A DNA stretch of 64,000 nucleotides from Carex sylvatica. Its lineage: Eukaryota; Streptophyta; Magnoliopsida; Poales; Cyperaceae. Each line of letters starts with the position of its first letter. The first letter of the stretch is position 1. The notes beneath the pieces were generated by a model. That model saw only the letters and a list, made by a program, of their open reading frames with translations, was not told the DNA's origin and did no database searches. Shown here piece after piece: positions 33,625-46,260 of the stretch. The DNA is taken from the NCBI GenBank assembly GCA_964058845.1, contig CAXKVR010000435.1:1-64000 (forward strand). Direction: 5' to 3'. The translations under genes and the position numbers were made by a program.

Positions 33625-36600
33625 ATGGCATCTGTGGCGGATCAGAGGGATGTGAAGGAGTTGGTGGATTTGCTTTCCAAGCTCAACCCCTCGGCCAAGG
33701 AATTCGTACCTTCTCCAAAGTACAGCCTGGCGGTGGCTCCCCCTGTCAGCGACTATGCCTGGGAACACTGGTCCAGCGGCCAGCTCTCAGCCGATGCTCC
33801 GATTTTCATCGCTTCTCCTGATTATTTCGGTGGATTTTATCAGATTATCACTACTGGGAATTATAACAAGGATTCCAGTAGTGATGGATCGAGCAATGGC
33901 CAGCCCTTTGCAAGGGTAATTTGATTTCTTTATTTACGTTTCATTTGTAAATTTTGTTGTTAGCAGATTTAATCAGGTATATTTTTTGCATATAGTTTTA
34001 ACGATTTTATTTGGATCAAATGCAAATCTTATGAATTATGATGCTACTGATTGGCAATATCTGACTATTTAAGAACAGTGAGCTGTTTCCTTTGATAATT
34101 TTTCCTGTGATTTTTTGTACATAATTTTTTCCTTCTAGAAATACACAAGCATATACCTTTAGAACTGTAGCATATAGAAAAGACCACAAAATAGCAACTG
34201 ATTTTTCTGTTTTATACTTTTCCATTACTGGAAAAATAGGTAAAATTGTTCCTTTTTTGTACAATTTTGACACAGTTTTAATTAGATGTGGTAATTTCCT
34301 GATTTGGATACATATTCTTGCTATTCAGAGGAGAGTTGGTTTTAGCCAGAGGCGCCGCATGAACGAGAGAACCAGAAAAGCGGACAGAGAAGATAGCATT
34401 CGACGAACTGTTTATGTCTCGGATATCGATCAGCATGTGAGATTTTGAAATAAAATAAACTTATACTTGTATTCAGGTTTAATGACTTCAATCTAGGCAT
34501 ATTATGCCATACTTGTAAATAACACCCTTTATTTCTTTATTTGCAAGTAACGTTACCCGTTTTTTGTTATTTACAAAAAACACTCGAACTTTGGAACCAA
34601 GACGTAGTTCAGCGACGAATAATTAGTGGCCCAATGTGTTCATGTTAACTTGAAGAAATATATTCTTTTCATACCTACTTTATATGAATCTCCTACGCTT
34701 GATTTTGGTTCAGCTCAAACATCAACCAGAAAAAATTCTAACAGTTGGATGTTAGTTGGGATTGCATTGAATAGCGTTGAATTTGGTAACAGAAGTTTCC
34801 TTTTGGAGTTATTTGAACATACTGTAAAATATTGGCCGTCTATTGCAAAAAAATTTCATTGTAAATTTGTTATTAATTTAGTTGGTGTTTTTGTTAGGTG
34901 ACTGAGGAGAAGCTTGCTGAATTATTTTCTAACTGTGGACAAGTAAGTTACGAATGCTTCTTTATTTTTTCTAATTTTACACACATTCTTATAGATTCTG
35001 ATTAGCAATTAACTGAACTAAAATTCTACTATCATGATAGTTGTGTTAAGTGGACGAGTAAATTAAAACATTGAAAAAAAAAAAGATTCATTTTGCTCAC
35101 TAAAGATGACTCATTCAAGTTTATTGGAAAATGCAACTTGGCCTGGTTAGTTGCCAAAAATTGCTACAATGAGTTGTTGTATCTTGTATAAGAATATGCA
35201 AATTCACTCGCTATCTTAGTTCTTATTTACTTTTATGAAGTTGGCTTCTTATTAATTGACATGTGCAATTGACCAATTGCTAATTCATTTCGACTACTAT
35301 CTGAAGAGTATTTTTAATTCTAGATTGTGCACCTTATAGAGCTGTCATATTATTCTGCTGAACATCTCTAATTTATAACAAATTCCTTTTTTTTTTTTTA
35401 CTGTTATAAGGTTGTAGATTGCCGGATATGTGGCGATCCCCATTCTGTCCTTCGCTTTGCATTTATTGAATTTTCTGATGAAGGTATTGGCCAGGTTTTT
35501 TGCATTCCAGCCTGTTTTTACTGACACTGACTGTTATCATATACCAGCTTGTTTTCCAAATTGTTTTTACCATATCACAACCAGGCACCCACCCTCAAAA
35601 AAAGAAGAAAAAACCACAGACGCTCACAACAACTTGCAATTTGTTAGTGGGCATTTTGCCCCCTGACCTTCTGAAAAAAATAGAAGTGACGTGAATACTC
35701 AAAAGATCATTGCAAGTTTGGTTGCCACACCGCAATTTGATCATTAGTACTGATTTGGTACATTGCTACACTAGGCAGGTGCTGACATCCAATTTGAACA
35801 CTAACTAAGCCTTGATTAACCATCATTTCAGAGATTCACCTAAAACCAATCGTTTGAATGAACAGTAAAACTGAAGAAATGAACAATTGGGTATCCATGT
35901 CAAATTGGTATTATGCTACCTGACTTGACCTGTATGACAAGGCACTATTCTCCCTGTGTCCTTTTGCTTTGTTCTACTTTGCAACATTTTTTTGTTATTT
36001 TTCCTAATAGTTGGTGCAAGAGCAGCATTGAATCTTGGTGGGACTGTTCTTGGTTTCTATCCTGTCAGAGTTCTGCCTTCCAAGACTGCAATACTGCCCG
36101 TCAATCCCAAGTTTCTCCCGAGGGTTAGTTCAGAAAATAAATAAAATATTAAATAACGAGTAAAACAAGAAACAGAAAAGGAAAATGATGAGTTTTCTTG
36201 TCATCATGTATCACAATACAAGCAGCTGAATCAGCACAATTGAAGTTTATACATTAAACTGATACCAAATTAACTAACCTTTCAATAGTGCAATACGGTC
36301 TATATGTTGAATAACCCAATTTGGTCTCTATGTAACCTCAATTGAGCTTGAGCTTAATCCCCTCAATTATGCAACTAAGCACCAAAAAAGCTCCCAGAGA
36401 AGGATCAATCCGATCCTTACACCAGTCCACATATCACAGAGGCCGGTATACAGGTGTCTGGTATTCACTAGCATGTACTGAAAACCAATATGGTATCCTA
36501 TTAAAAAGTTAATTAGTTGGCATTTATTGTGGTTTTAAAAAACATTAAATATATACAGACAGAGGACGAGAAGGAGATGGTGGTGAGGACAGTGTATTGT

Positions 36601-37948
36601 ACAAACATAGATAAGAAGGTACGAGCATCTTACCAATCTATATTATCCTTATTTAGAGCCACACTACGATATTATTTAAGATATACATCTTCTTTGGTGT
36701 GAAGGTTACACAAACAGATGTAAAGGTTTTCTTTGAACAGCTTTGTGGTGAGGTCAGTTCAGCATTTTTTTTATATTTTCCTCTATAATTTTCATATTCT
36801 ATTATAATTCATTTTTCTGTATAAGAAAATAGCTTAGAGATTAACTGATCAACAGGTATCTCGATTGAGGCTTTTAGGTGATAATGTGCACAACACTCGC
36901 ATTTCTTTTGTTGAGTTTGTTCAGGTAATTTCTATTTGGTAGCATTGCCAATATTTTATTTACGGGATTATGTTATAATGATAGCAAAGTTATTTGCAAT
37001 CATGACAACCGACCAAAGGATTACCAAAATGAAAAAAAAGTAAAATTACTCGTAGCATCTCTGTAGTTTTGATAGGTTGTGTGTTGTCATCCATCAAGAA
37101 TTTTGAGAAACTCTGATGGTTTTGTTTTGTTTGATACTTGATTGGTGTCCAATTTTACTTTAGAACAGTACAATTTTACTTCTTCTTTTTTATTTTTATA
37201 ACTGTTTTGTTAGTTACCACAATTGTCAAATAAATATGGTTTTCAAAATCCCTTCCGTCTATTTATTTAGTTAACCGAGTGTTCTGGGTGAAATTTTTGT
37301 TTTTCTTAGGAACTGTTTTTATCAGAATGTAACAAGTTAATTTTATTCTTGTTGAATTAAGGCGGAAAGTGCAATAGCTGCTCTGAATTGCAGTGGAATG
37401 GTTTTGGGCTCCCTTCCTATCAGGTTAATTTCCTTCGTTTTGCCTTTTTTTTCATTTTTTTTTTATTTAACCCTGATAAATCTACCAGTCTATATTATCA
37501 AAGAACTTGAAAATATCAGGAAAACCTCAAGCAAAATTTAATCTTTCAAAATATGAATTTTTCTTCGAGTATTTAAAACTTAATTATTAGGTTAACTCCT
37601 GAAGAACTTGAAATATCTTTTGGCTTTTGCATCCTTGCATCCCCTTTTCATCAAATATGCTCAAACTATTCCTACATTGCTATTTTTCTCTCTACATAAA
37701 TGCAAGAGAAAGCAGCAGTTCTGTATTATTTGAACAAAATGTAAAACAGTGCTCAGTGCTATATTTTGGCTACACATTATAACCTTTTGTTTTGAAGCCA
37801 ATAATTATACTCTTGAGATTCTTTTGCTTTAGGGAAAATCATGGTAGTTTCATCACTTCTTTCTGATTATGGTTCATGATATGTAATCAGGGTTAGTCCT
37901 TCGAAGACCCCGGTACGGCCACGTGTACCAAGAGCAACAAGTTACTAA
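33625..37948 (+). CDS. CID-type RNA-binding protein (PAM2 motif plus two RRMs)
   Basis: Ten exons, all GT-AG and in frame: 33625-33915, 34329-34436, 34898-34942, 35411-35483, 36011-36123, 36559-36618, 36705-36752, 36856-36924, 37362-37423, 37891-37948, giving 308 residues. Residues 18-31 (SKLNPSAKEFVPSP) are a PAM2 motif, which binds the MLLE/CTC domain of poly(A)-binding protein. Residues 98-123 are rich in Arg/Lys and could be a nuclear localisation signal. RRM1 spans about 122-200 (RNP2 VYVSDI at 125, RNP1 RFAFIEFS at 163). RRM2 spans about 219-295 (RNP2 VYCTNI at 222, RNP1 RISFVEFV at 261). The C-terminus SPSKTPVRPRVPRATSY fits the plant CID8-13 group, as does the length. The start follows a CT-rich leader and puts PAM2 near the N-terminus as expected. 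Known family role: interaction with poly(A)-binding protein and RNA. The exact paralogue cannot be named. Confidence 0.93.
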
Positions 37949-38650
37949 CACCTCGCTCGCACAAGTACCTCTAATTATGCCTCTGCATGAAGTAGTGCTG
38001 TCATGAGCATTTTGATCTTATTTCTGTTTCTTTTATGCCCCTCTAAAAACTTTTGAGAAGGAACCTTGGTCAAATCAGAATCCTTGGCTAGCGGCTGTCT
38101 TTTCTTGAGAAACAATCTGAGCCCAAACTTGTGTTAATTTTTGTGGCTTAGTTGAGAGCTAACAACAAGAACCATGTGAATCTATCTTGGCCAGAAGTAA
38201 TAAATCAATTATTATGACATCTCATCGCATGTCATTTTTTCATTTTGTTGTGCAAATCTAATATGGCCTTGATCTCCCGCTCTTCCCAGCCTTCTAATAT
38301 GGCTTTGATCTGCACTGTTGATTAAATATTGTTCGTATCGGCTTTTGATGAGGGCAGCGGATTCCTCTGTTCTCTTGGTCCAAAAGCTTGGCAGCTATTA
38401 ATAACACCTTATTAGCCTGTCTGCTCAATGCTTATAAACTATGAATATTAGTACTTACCAGACGCAAACTATCCGTGTACTGTGCACAAGAAAAGTTCGA
38501 AATTATAGTTTGCCAGTTTTCTGTGCATAAGACCCATCTTGAAACGCAGGGGATTTATATTTTATTTTGTTCAGTACATTTTAGATTGATTAACCCGATA
38601 AATAAAATTTTAAGATGATATAAAAGTGTAAAATTAAAACCAATATATAC
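37949..38650. other. 3' flank of the CID gene, no gene seen
   Basis: Includes the likely 3' UTR. 'tctaatatggcNttgatct' is repeated at about 38257 and 38294. Confidence 0.45.
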
Positions 38651-38656
38651 ATTATT

Positions 38657-39760
38657 TTCATGTCAAAATGTTGATGAGGTCTGGTATCGAACAAGTATTG
38701 TCAGGTATTGTAAAGTGGAGTTCACAGCTTACCAGATTTACTCTCCGTCGGGCCTAACTCAATCCGCTACTTATTGAAGATATAGGGTCCCCTTTAAGAT
38801 TGTGTCAGGTTTAAAAGAACGTTCCGGATCCACTAATTCTAATAGACTCTCTTTTACGGTACCGTCGGTTATCCGAATTATCTGATATCAAGGTGTGTAT
38901 TCATTTAAAAATAAATACGACCATCTAAATAAACTAAAAAATTGAGCCTTGAGAAGAAAAGGGAGGTCACTTGGCCTCCCTCTGGCTCTGGGTCTCTTTA
39001 CAGAAAACAAAAAACAAATCTCTTTTATTTTTTCGCATTGAACGGGATAAAAAATTTGCACTTCAGAAATGAAAATTAAGAGGTTTTACTGCTGCAAAAT
39101 ATCTTGAATGTTGTTGGAGGACAAATTCTTTCCATCAAATTGAAGCACCATGTTCTCGAACAACATAGTTATCCAAAATAAAGGTTTACTGTCCTGAAGC
39201 ATCAAAAATACAGATATGAAAAGGTACTTTTGAAGATACACCCTCTTTGAAATGCAATTTTTACCCTAATTGCTAAGAAAATCATTTTCATGTGAGAAGT
39301 CGTAAGTTTAATATCCGACTAGAAGATTTTTGCAAATATTTAAAGTTGAAAGGTTAGATCTTCAAACTAAGCCCTTTATCTGTTTTATGTAATATATGTT
39401 TCCAGATTTTGACATTTCAAGCCGAAAATGACACAGCTCAAAAGATTTTTGACATTTCGAGGGTGATTCTTTCTCCTCTTTCTTCTTTCCTCCAATTTTG
39501 CATGAATGCTGGCACCAAAGTGTCATTTTCGGGCCGGGTGGATGGGCCTCACCTTATTCTCAGCCCGGCCCATACTCATTGCAGGTTATACACAAGAAAG
39601 CGCGGATGGACGCCGTCCGATCTGACGGATCATATAGCAATCATGTGTGCACCGAATCGTAAAGCAAATTGGACGGTTCGGAACGACCGATTTGCGCTCT
39701 ACTTCCTATACTAAGGCGGTTGCAATGTAATTTCAGCGAGCTTTCTATATTTACCCATGC
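38657..39760. repeat. Direct repeat flanking the B3 gene, copy 1 (upstream)
   Basis: From 'tgtcaaaatgttgatNaggtctggtatc' to 'ggttgcaatgtaatttcNgcgagctttctatatttac' this segment is matched in direct orientation by 43592-44560. Identity over 39190-39760 is very high by eye. Copy 1 carries about 200 extra bases (about 38690-38890). The shared block holds an open frame with no known domain (39409-39714), also open in copy 2. It lies just upstream of the B3 gene and probably contains its promoter and leader. Confidence 0.82.
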
Positions 39761-39844
39761 TAATTTCAGCTGGCTTTCTATATTTCATCTCCTTTCATCT
39801 CTTTCTATATTTTCATTTCTCCATCTGTAGACATATTTCTCAAA

Positions 39845-42176
39845 ATGGATTTCCAAAAAGAGATGACGGGTTTTTATATGCACAGCGTGGTATGTTCTTT
39901 CTTCATCTTCTTCGGTTAATATAAAATTTTACTAAACTTGCAGCGTCATGTGAATTCTTTCATCTCATTGCTTCTTATATATCTGTTTTCTCCTTTTTCA
40001 TTATAAAAATTTACGTACTTCTTTTTGTTCCCTGACTCCTACTTTTCTTGTCAAAACCTTCTTTTTGTCTTGCAACCTATAAAACAACGTTTTTATTACT
40101 TTGACATTACAAGAATTGGACCGACAATATTTTTTTACAAATTTCTAGGGTTTCTCTCATGAAATTCTTGTTACTCTGTACCGCACTTTTGTGAGTCTTT
40201 CATTGCTTCCTCAAGTTTTGTTCTCATTTCGTCTTTACATACTGTACAGTGTTTGCCAGAGAAAGTCACAAAGCGCTTCAATGATTTAGTTGGTGAAAAT
40301 CTCGAGTTCAAATGTCCAAGTGGTGATATATGGCACGTTGGGCTTATCAGGTCGGGCGACAAACTTGTTCTTCAGCCCGGCTGGAGTAATTTTGCTAGTT
40401 CTAATAACATCTCACAGAATGATCTTTTGCTTTTCAAATTGATTAGCGGATCCACATTTGAAGTGCGGGTATTAAACCCATTTGGGCACGAGAAGAGCAG
40501 TAGTTTAGAAGGAGGAGCAAATGCCGTTTTTATTGAAGAAGACAGCATGATGCAATCTTCTTCCCAGATCAAAAGAGTGACAAGGGGATATAATATAAGT
40601 ACCGAGAAGAGTAGGTCCAATCCTCATCCAAGAAAGCGGTCACCATGCCAAAATCAGAGTTCCCTTCCTGTGAAGAAGAGGCTTAAATTTGACAGCCAGC
40701 GTTTACTTTGCCAAGAAGAAAAAGAAGTGTGTGAGGAAGATGAATTTGATGAAAGCGAGGTTGCAGAAGAAACATTAGAAGAGGCACGCAAGACTGCTAT
40801 ACTGGTGATGGAGCATCAAGCTCTCCTTAGGAGAAAAATGGGATTGCTGAAAAATGATGACCCGAGTGAAATGAAGACTCAGAAACATTCGAGTAAGATC
40901 TTTTCCATTCTCTTTCCATTTTAAAAAATTTAGTATAGTTTGTCTATTTTGAAATATTTTCACCAATTTTGAATCTCTGTAGTGCTTTGAATACTAATGT
41001 TTGAAACTACAAAACTATAGATTGTGACGTGCCAGTCGGCTATGTCTATGCCCCGCAAAACTGGCGAGCCATGAGTGCCAGACAAAAGACAAGAGCTAAC
41101 TGTTTGGCACTGGAAATTGAACCTGGGAATCCGTTGTTTTTACATGTTCTGCAAAAATCCTGTCTCACCAAAAAATCTTGCGTGGTAAGTTCATTATTTT
41201 TTATTTCATAAATCTATCATGTGACATAATAAATTGATCTTCAAAATAACCGTTTCCTGAAATCTAGCTAGCATAAATTTTCAGACTCCTAGATTGAATA
41301 GAGACTTTCTGCATTTTTAATCTAGTATTTTGATGAATTTCTCATTAGAAAAGGACTCTTCTTGTAAATTTGTATAACCTGTTACAAAATGATCCCTGCC
41401 CAAGGACTGTTTTCTAAACAAAATAATTTTCTGTCGTACTTCAGTCCTTACACCTTGTCAGAACTGAAATTTTGCATAACAGACCCTGTCATTACCAGAA
41501 TTGATCCAGAGCAGTAAAAAATGTTGGAAATTAACATAAAAGACCCTTAAATTGATTCTGAATTGCTCTGGGACTGTACAGAAACTTATGAACTTATAAA
41601 ATATACCCTAAAAAGTATCAGAATTTAATCAAAATGCTGAAATTTGTAGAAAACACCCTGCATTGTACCAGTTATATAAAATTATGTCTTGAGAATTGTA
41701 GAGAGCCTTGACATCCTTGACTTGAAGTGTTTATTGGAGTTGACATCCTTGGTGTACATTAACCTTTAGGTCTTATTTATTGACTTGATGCCTCAATTTA
41801 CCTCTTACTAGACACCCCCTAGAAATGACATCTATATTATCCTGAATTGCAATTGACATTATTAGTTTAGATAGCAAATCAGCTCTAACATAGATTTCTT
41901 TTCACCGTACCATTTTCAAAACAGGCTGTACCAAAAGAGTTCTCTGCTAAGCATCTCCCTAAAGGAAACCAAACATTTGTGCTTCATCGGCCAGAGAAAG
42001 AAAACACTTGGTCTGTTAGGTACTACTTCCGGAAGACCCACCAATCAATTGAAGGAAGCTCGTGGCTGATGTTCGTGCAAGAAAATAATCTGCGAGAAGG
42101 GGACATCTGCATGTTTGAGCTTGTTGGTTCTGCTCATCAAATTGCATTCCGTGTGCATGTCGCTCAAGCAACTTGA
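39845..42176 (+). CDS. REM-like transcription factor with two B3 domains
   Basis: Four exons: 39845-39889, 40250-40892, 41021-41184, 41925-42176, giving 367 residues with consistent phases. The first B3 domain (about residues 8-95) contains CLPEKVTKRFNDL, GDIWHVGLI, QPGWSNFASSNNI and NDLLLFKL. This is followed by a basic stretch (NPHPRKRSPC... VKKRLKFD, about 130-160) that could be a nuclear localisation signal and an acidic segment (about 175-200). The second B3 domain spans exons 3 and 4 (about 262-364) with PLFLHVL, FSAKHLP, GSSWLMFVQENNLREGDIC and FELVG. B3 domains bind DNA. Two divergent domains with an acidic linker fit the REM subfamily of plant nuclear factors. Exon 1 is only 15 codons and is the least certain part. 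No target gene can be inferred. Confidence 0.88.
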
Positions 42177-43110
42177 GGGTGGCTTTGGCACTCAAGAAAT
42201 TGGCGCATGCGGCAGATTCTTCAATTGTTGGTTTTATGTTAACATAACATATGCTCCCATATAAAGACCAAACTTCCGTTATAAATTTCTACAATCTGAT
42301 GTATATTTTATTCTGTTTATTTACTATTTTAGTTTTTCATTTTTGGAGTGTGTTGCCGTTGGACAAACGGTTTAGTGTGAAAATTGATTATGGCTGTTAG
42401 GCGCGTGCCAAAATATTTTGTTTCCTTAATTGGTTCTGCCTATAGTTTGTAACTTAAACAACAATCTTTGGAGAGATGGCAGGGATCTGACCACACTATG
42501 CATGTTAAAGCCCCACATATCCTTCTGAAAATCCATCTTCCTTTGCAACCATTTTTTAATTTTTCATTGTTTTGGTTTGGCAAGGGCAGCTTGGGCAAAT
42601 GACTTCATATGTGAAGGGTATACATAACCAATGGTGGTACCGATTTCTGATATTGCAAGTTGCAACACTCACATAACTATCCAAACAGTGCATTGGGTTT
42701 TACTAGTTTTATTTTTTGGCTATCCACTGCTACTGGTATGATTGATTTGCATTTAATTTCCTGTATTTTTTGGCTCTCTAGTAATACTGGTACGGTTTGG
42801 TGTTGCACTGGTTTTCTGTTTTTTCAGGTTATTCTGGTTCTTTTGTGATACTGGTATGGCTCCATGTGTTTCTATTGGCTCTATATTGATACTGGTATAT
42901 GTGGTGCTATTTTGGGTTCTATTTTGTGTAAATTATTCTCTGTTAGGTATTTTGACTTTGATGCTATGGGTACAGGTGCTCTAGGTGTTTTTTATGTTTG
43001 CTTTTTTTAGTAGTTTGTTGGTAAATTACTCTCTCTTTTGTTTGCAAATTACTCACTCTTATATAGTATATACCTCACATAGTAATGGATTTTCCATAGT
43101 TTGGGAGGCT
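42177..43110. other. 3' flank of the B3 gene, no gene seen
   Basis: Probable 3' UTR first. Then a stretch (42660-42990) with many 'tactggtatg/tactggtatatg' words spaced 40-80 bp apart, a loose degenerate repeat. No protein signal. Confidence 0.45.
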
Positions 43111-43114
43111 ATGC

Positions 43115-43320
43115 TGAACTCCTGGGTAATTTCAAAAACTGTGATTCTCTGTCTATCTAAAAAAATAGTAAAAATAAATTTTAAAAAAATGTAAAATTTA
43201 GTCCGCAAGTACATATTCTTATGAAGATCATGTTGGACGGTTCGGATCGACCGTTAGAATTTGAAAACAAAAATATTGATCCGTTGTACGGACCATTATG
43301 CTCTATGCATAACCACTGCA
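43115..43320. mobile_element. One arm of the shared foldback MITE family
   Basis: 'atctaaaaaaatagtaaaaata', 'tgtaaaatttagtccgcaagtacatattcttatgaagatcatgtt', and 'ggacggttcggatcgaccgttagaattt' match right arms of the family. The left arm is missing. Confidence 0.6.
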
Positions 43321-43591
43321 AATTTATACAACCATGGTTTGAATGGTGGACCCAAGTTGTGAAAAGTCTGGCGTGACATTAAAACCCGCATAATGTACTT
43401 TTTAAACATGCCTGAAAATGGTAAAAGAAAATATGCAATTAAGTAAACAGGTGGTAAGAGGTACCAGCAGCGTACCTGCCCGATATTTCAGTTCAATATG
43501 GTACTATTCTCAAGAGCATTTGTCCAGGTAGCATACCAGTCTAGCATAATACCGGTACCAACTTGGCCCTTTTTTCTTTCTTTTTTGCCTT

Positions 43592-44560
43592 CCATGTCAA
43601 AATGCTGATAAGGTCTGGTATCAGGGTGTGTATTTATTTAAAAATAAATACAATCATCTAAATAAACTAAAAGATAAAAAATACAATTGAGCTTAAGAAG
43701 AAAAGGGAGGTCACATGGCCTCCCTCTAGGTCTCTTTATAAGGAAAAAAAATCACTTATAACTACTGCTGCTGCTTCAAAATATTCTATTTAAAAATCTT
43801 GTTGGTGGTGACAAGCGAAATCAATCAGACACCTCAACCGTTCTCTTCAAATTCTTCGAATTACATTACATAATAAAGAATGCTGAGATTTTTCAACATT
43901 GAATGAGATTAAAAAATTGCACTACAGATGAAAATTAAGAGCTCATTGTCTTGTTTTTCAATATTGTTGTTATCCGATATTTTGAATGGATTCTCTATAT
44001 AAATTACAAGTCCTGAAGCGTCAAAAATACAGATTTGAAAAAATACTTTTGAAGATAGACCCTCTTTGAAATCCAATTTTTACCCTAGTTGCTAAGAAAA
44101 TAATTTTTATGTGTGAAGTCGTAAGTTTAATATCCGACTAGAAGATTTTTGCGAATATTTAAAGTTGAAAGGTTAGATCTTCAAACTAAACCCTTTATCT
44201 GTTTTATGTAATATATGTTTCAGATTTTGACATTTCAAGCCGAAAATGACATAGCTCAAAAGATTTTGACATTTCGAGGGTGATTCTTTCTCCTTTCCTC
44301 CAATTTTGCATTAATGCTGGCACCAAAGTGTCATTCTCGGACCGGGTGGATGGGCCTCACCTTATTCTCAGCCCGGCCCATACTCATTGCAGGTTATACA
44401 CAGGAAAGCGCGGATGGACGCCGTCTGATCTGACGGATCATATAGCAATCATGTGTGCACCGAATCGTAAAGCAAATCAGACGGTTCGGAACAACCAATT
44501 TGCGCTCTACTTCCTATACTAAGGTGGTTGCAATGTAATTTCGGCGAGCTTTCTATATTT
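43592..44560. repeat. Direct repeat flanking the B3 gene, copy 2 (downstream)
   Basis: Same segment and orientation as 38657-39760, about 4.8 kb away. Similarity stops abruptly at about 44560, where copy 1 continues toward the B3 exons. This fits a tandem duplication whose second gene copy was lost. Confidence 0.82.
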
Positions 44561-45340
44561 ACTCAATCATTGTGAATTATATTCGAATCACGAATTTTTG
44601 ATTCTGCCGAGTCAAATCTAAACTATTAGTTTGTCGCTATGGTTGAAATGATGAAGTGGACTAGTGGAGATGAAGATAAGGAATTTGGATTGGATCCGGA
44701 TCGTTTGATCAGAATCGGTATAAATATTAAAAGAGTCTCATAACTTTCAACTTGACCGAATTAATCCGAATTGTAATCAGACGGTTCGAATCCAAACTCA
44801 ATTTTTGAGTTACTGTGGAATTCCGGACACTGAACAAATGTGTCTTATATTTCGTATTCAAATTCATATTTAGATCGGACTTTTCCTATGCTTGTGCACA
44901 ATTTTGAACATTACTTTTTTGTATTTAGTTAATAATTTCATTTATATAACAAATTATTCTAAAAGCTTTTATCTATTTTGTGCATTTTCATAGTTATACT
45001 TACAGGATTATTTGTGCCTCTTTTTTTTCAATACTATCAAATCATTTTTTGAAAAGAATGAAATTTATTTTATACTTCTTATTTAAAAAAGAGAGAGTAT
45101 GTAATACCTTACGAATAATGCGCAAAGAGCATGAAATTTACTTCGCATAAACAAACTGTACCTTTTTTTAATCGTCCTAACTACTTAATAAAAAAAAAGC
45201 ATCTCTAATTTGTCAGTAAACTATAAAATGATATACTTTTGAATAATATCTGTAATTTCTTTAGATTATTCGTTTTCAACACCTTTTCAAATTATTTCTC
45301 AATTTAACGAATTGATAGTTATTTTGCATTAATGAATGAA
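44561..45340. other. Intergenic DNA, no gene seen
   Basis: It starts with a fragment ('attcgaatcacgaatttttgattctgccga', 44580-44610) of the repeat seen at 33160 and 27310. 'aatcagacggttcgaatccaaactca' at 44775 resembles 58030 in front of ALG9. Confidence 0.4.
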
Positions 45341-45346
45341 ATTTAT

Positions 45347-46260
45347 GTTGGATCTTAATCCAATGTTGAGCATATATGTGATATAATTATGAATTGTTTA
45401 CTGTCATATATGATTGTCACAATTAAAATGATTTAATATGGAATTAAGATATTAACAATCTATGTATTCAATAGGATGTGGTCCATAAATGTGTAGAACA
45501 ATTTAGGCAAAAATTAAATCATTAATGTACTGATTCTGAGATTTGCAATTAAGAAAACTGTCGTTTTGACCTTGAGTGCGGATGCACTGAGCCCAGTGCG
45601 GACACACTCAGTACTTAGTCAATTTATGGAAACTTCAGACAACACAAGAAAAATGTCTGTGCGTAATGCGAACGCACTGGAACCCCAGTGCGGATGCACT
45701 CAGTACTTGGACATTTTTTCTGAAGTTCAGCGCAAAAGGAAATCAAGCCCAGTGCGGACGCACTCAAGACTTGGGAAAATTCGGGGCTGAAGTTTAAGGA
45801 AGTTATGTGGACACGTTACAACCCAGTGTGGGTCTGTGCATCCGCACTCGCGTTGTCAGATGTGTAAACCTATATAAAGATGGGTCCCCAAGGCACAAGA
45901 TAACCAACTCATTTCAGAATTATGAAAAGAGGTTATTCTTAGATAGAATTTTGAGAGCCTTCTCCCTTCTTCCACCATCAAAGAATTAAGAGGAGAAATC
46001 CATTAGAAATTTGGAAATAATTTCTCAAGGGCGATCTTATTACTTTTGAAGACCTAATCTAAGATTCAATCAAAAGGCGTGAGGGAAATCTTGGTATCAA
46101 GAGTCTTGTCTCGCGCTCACGGAGACAGTTGCTGCTCCACCATCGACTTTGGAGATTTCATGGCAAACGACATGGAATCAGGTATTGTATTCCACACTAA
46201 AGATTATGTTTTTGAGTCTCTTTCACATATGACGGTCTTAGGTTAAGGTGGGGATTGTTT
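45347..46260 (+). mobile_element. LTR-retrotransposon remnant (LTR promoter, PBS-like and PPT-like sites, almost no interior)
   Basis: A candidate LTR starts TGTTGGATC (45347) and contains a TATA box TATATAAAGA (45871-45880). It is followed by TTGGTATCAAGAG (46091-46103), which resembles the TGGTATCAGAGC primer-binding site for initiator tRNA-Met used by many plant Copia elements. A short gag-like start (ATG at 46160, MANDMESGIVFHTKDYVFES, then stop) follows. Only about 140 bp downstream comes AAGGTGGGGATTGTTT (46245-46260), a polypurine-tract-like end. The interior is therefore nearly all deleted. The LTR body holds four or five GTGCGGACGCAC-type words (45580-45770). What follows 46256 does not match the LTR start, so the 3' LTR is not confirmed. 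Confidence 0.55.

Noticed and set aside
33373..33768. 131-codon minus-strand ORF and other frames over the CID first exon
   Set aside because: They are antisense or out-of-frame shadows of the CT-rich leader and first exon of the CID gene.
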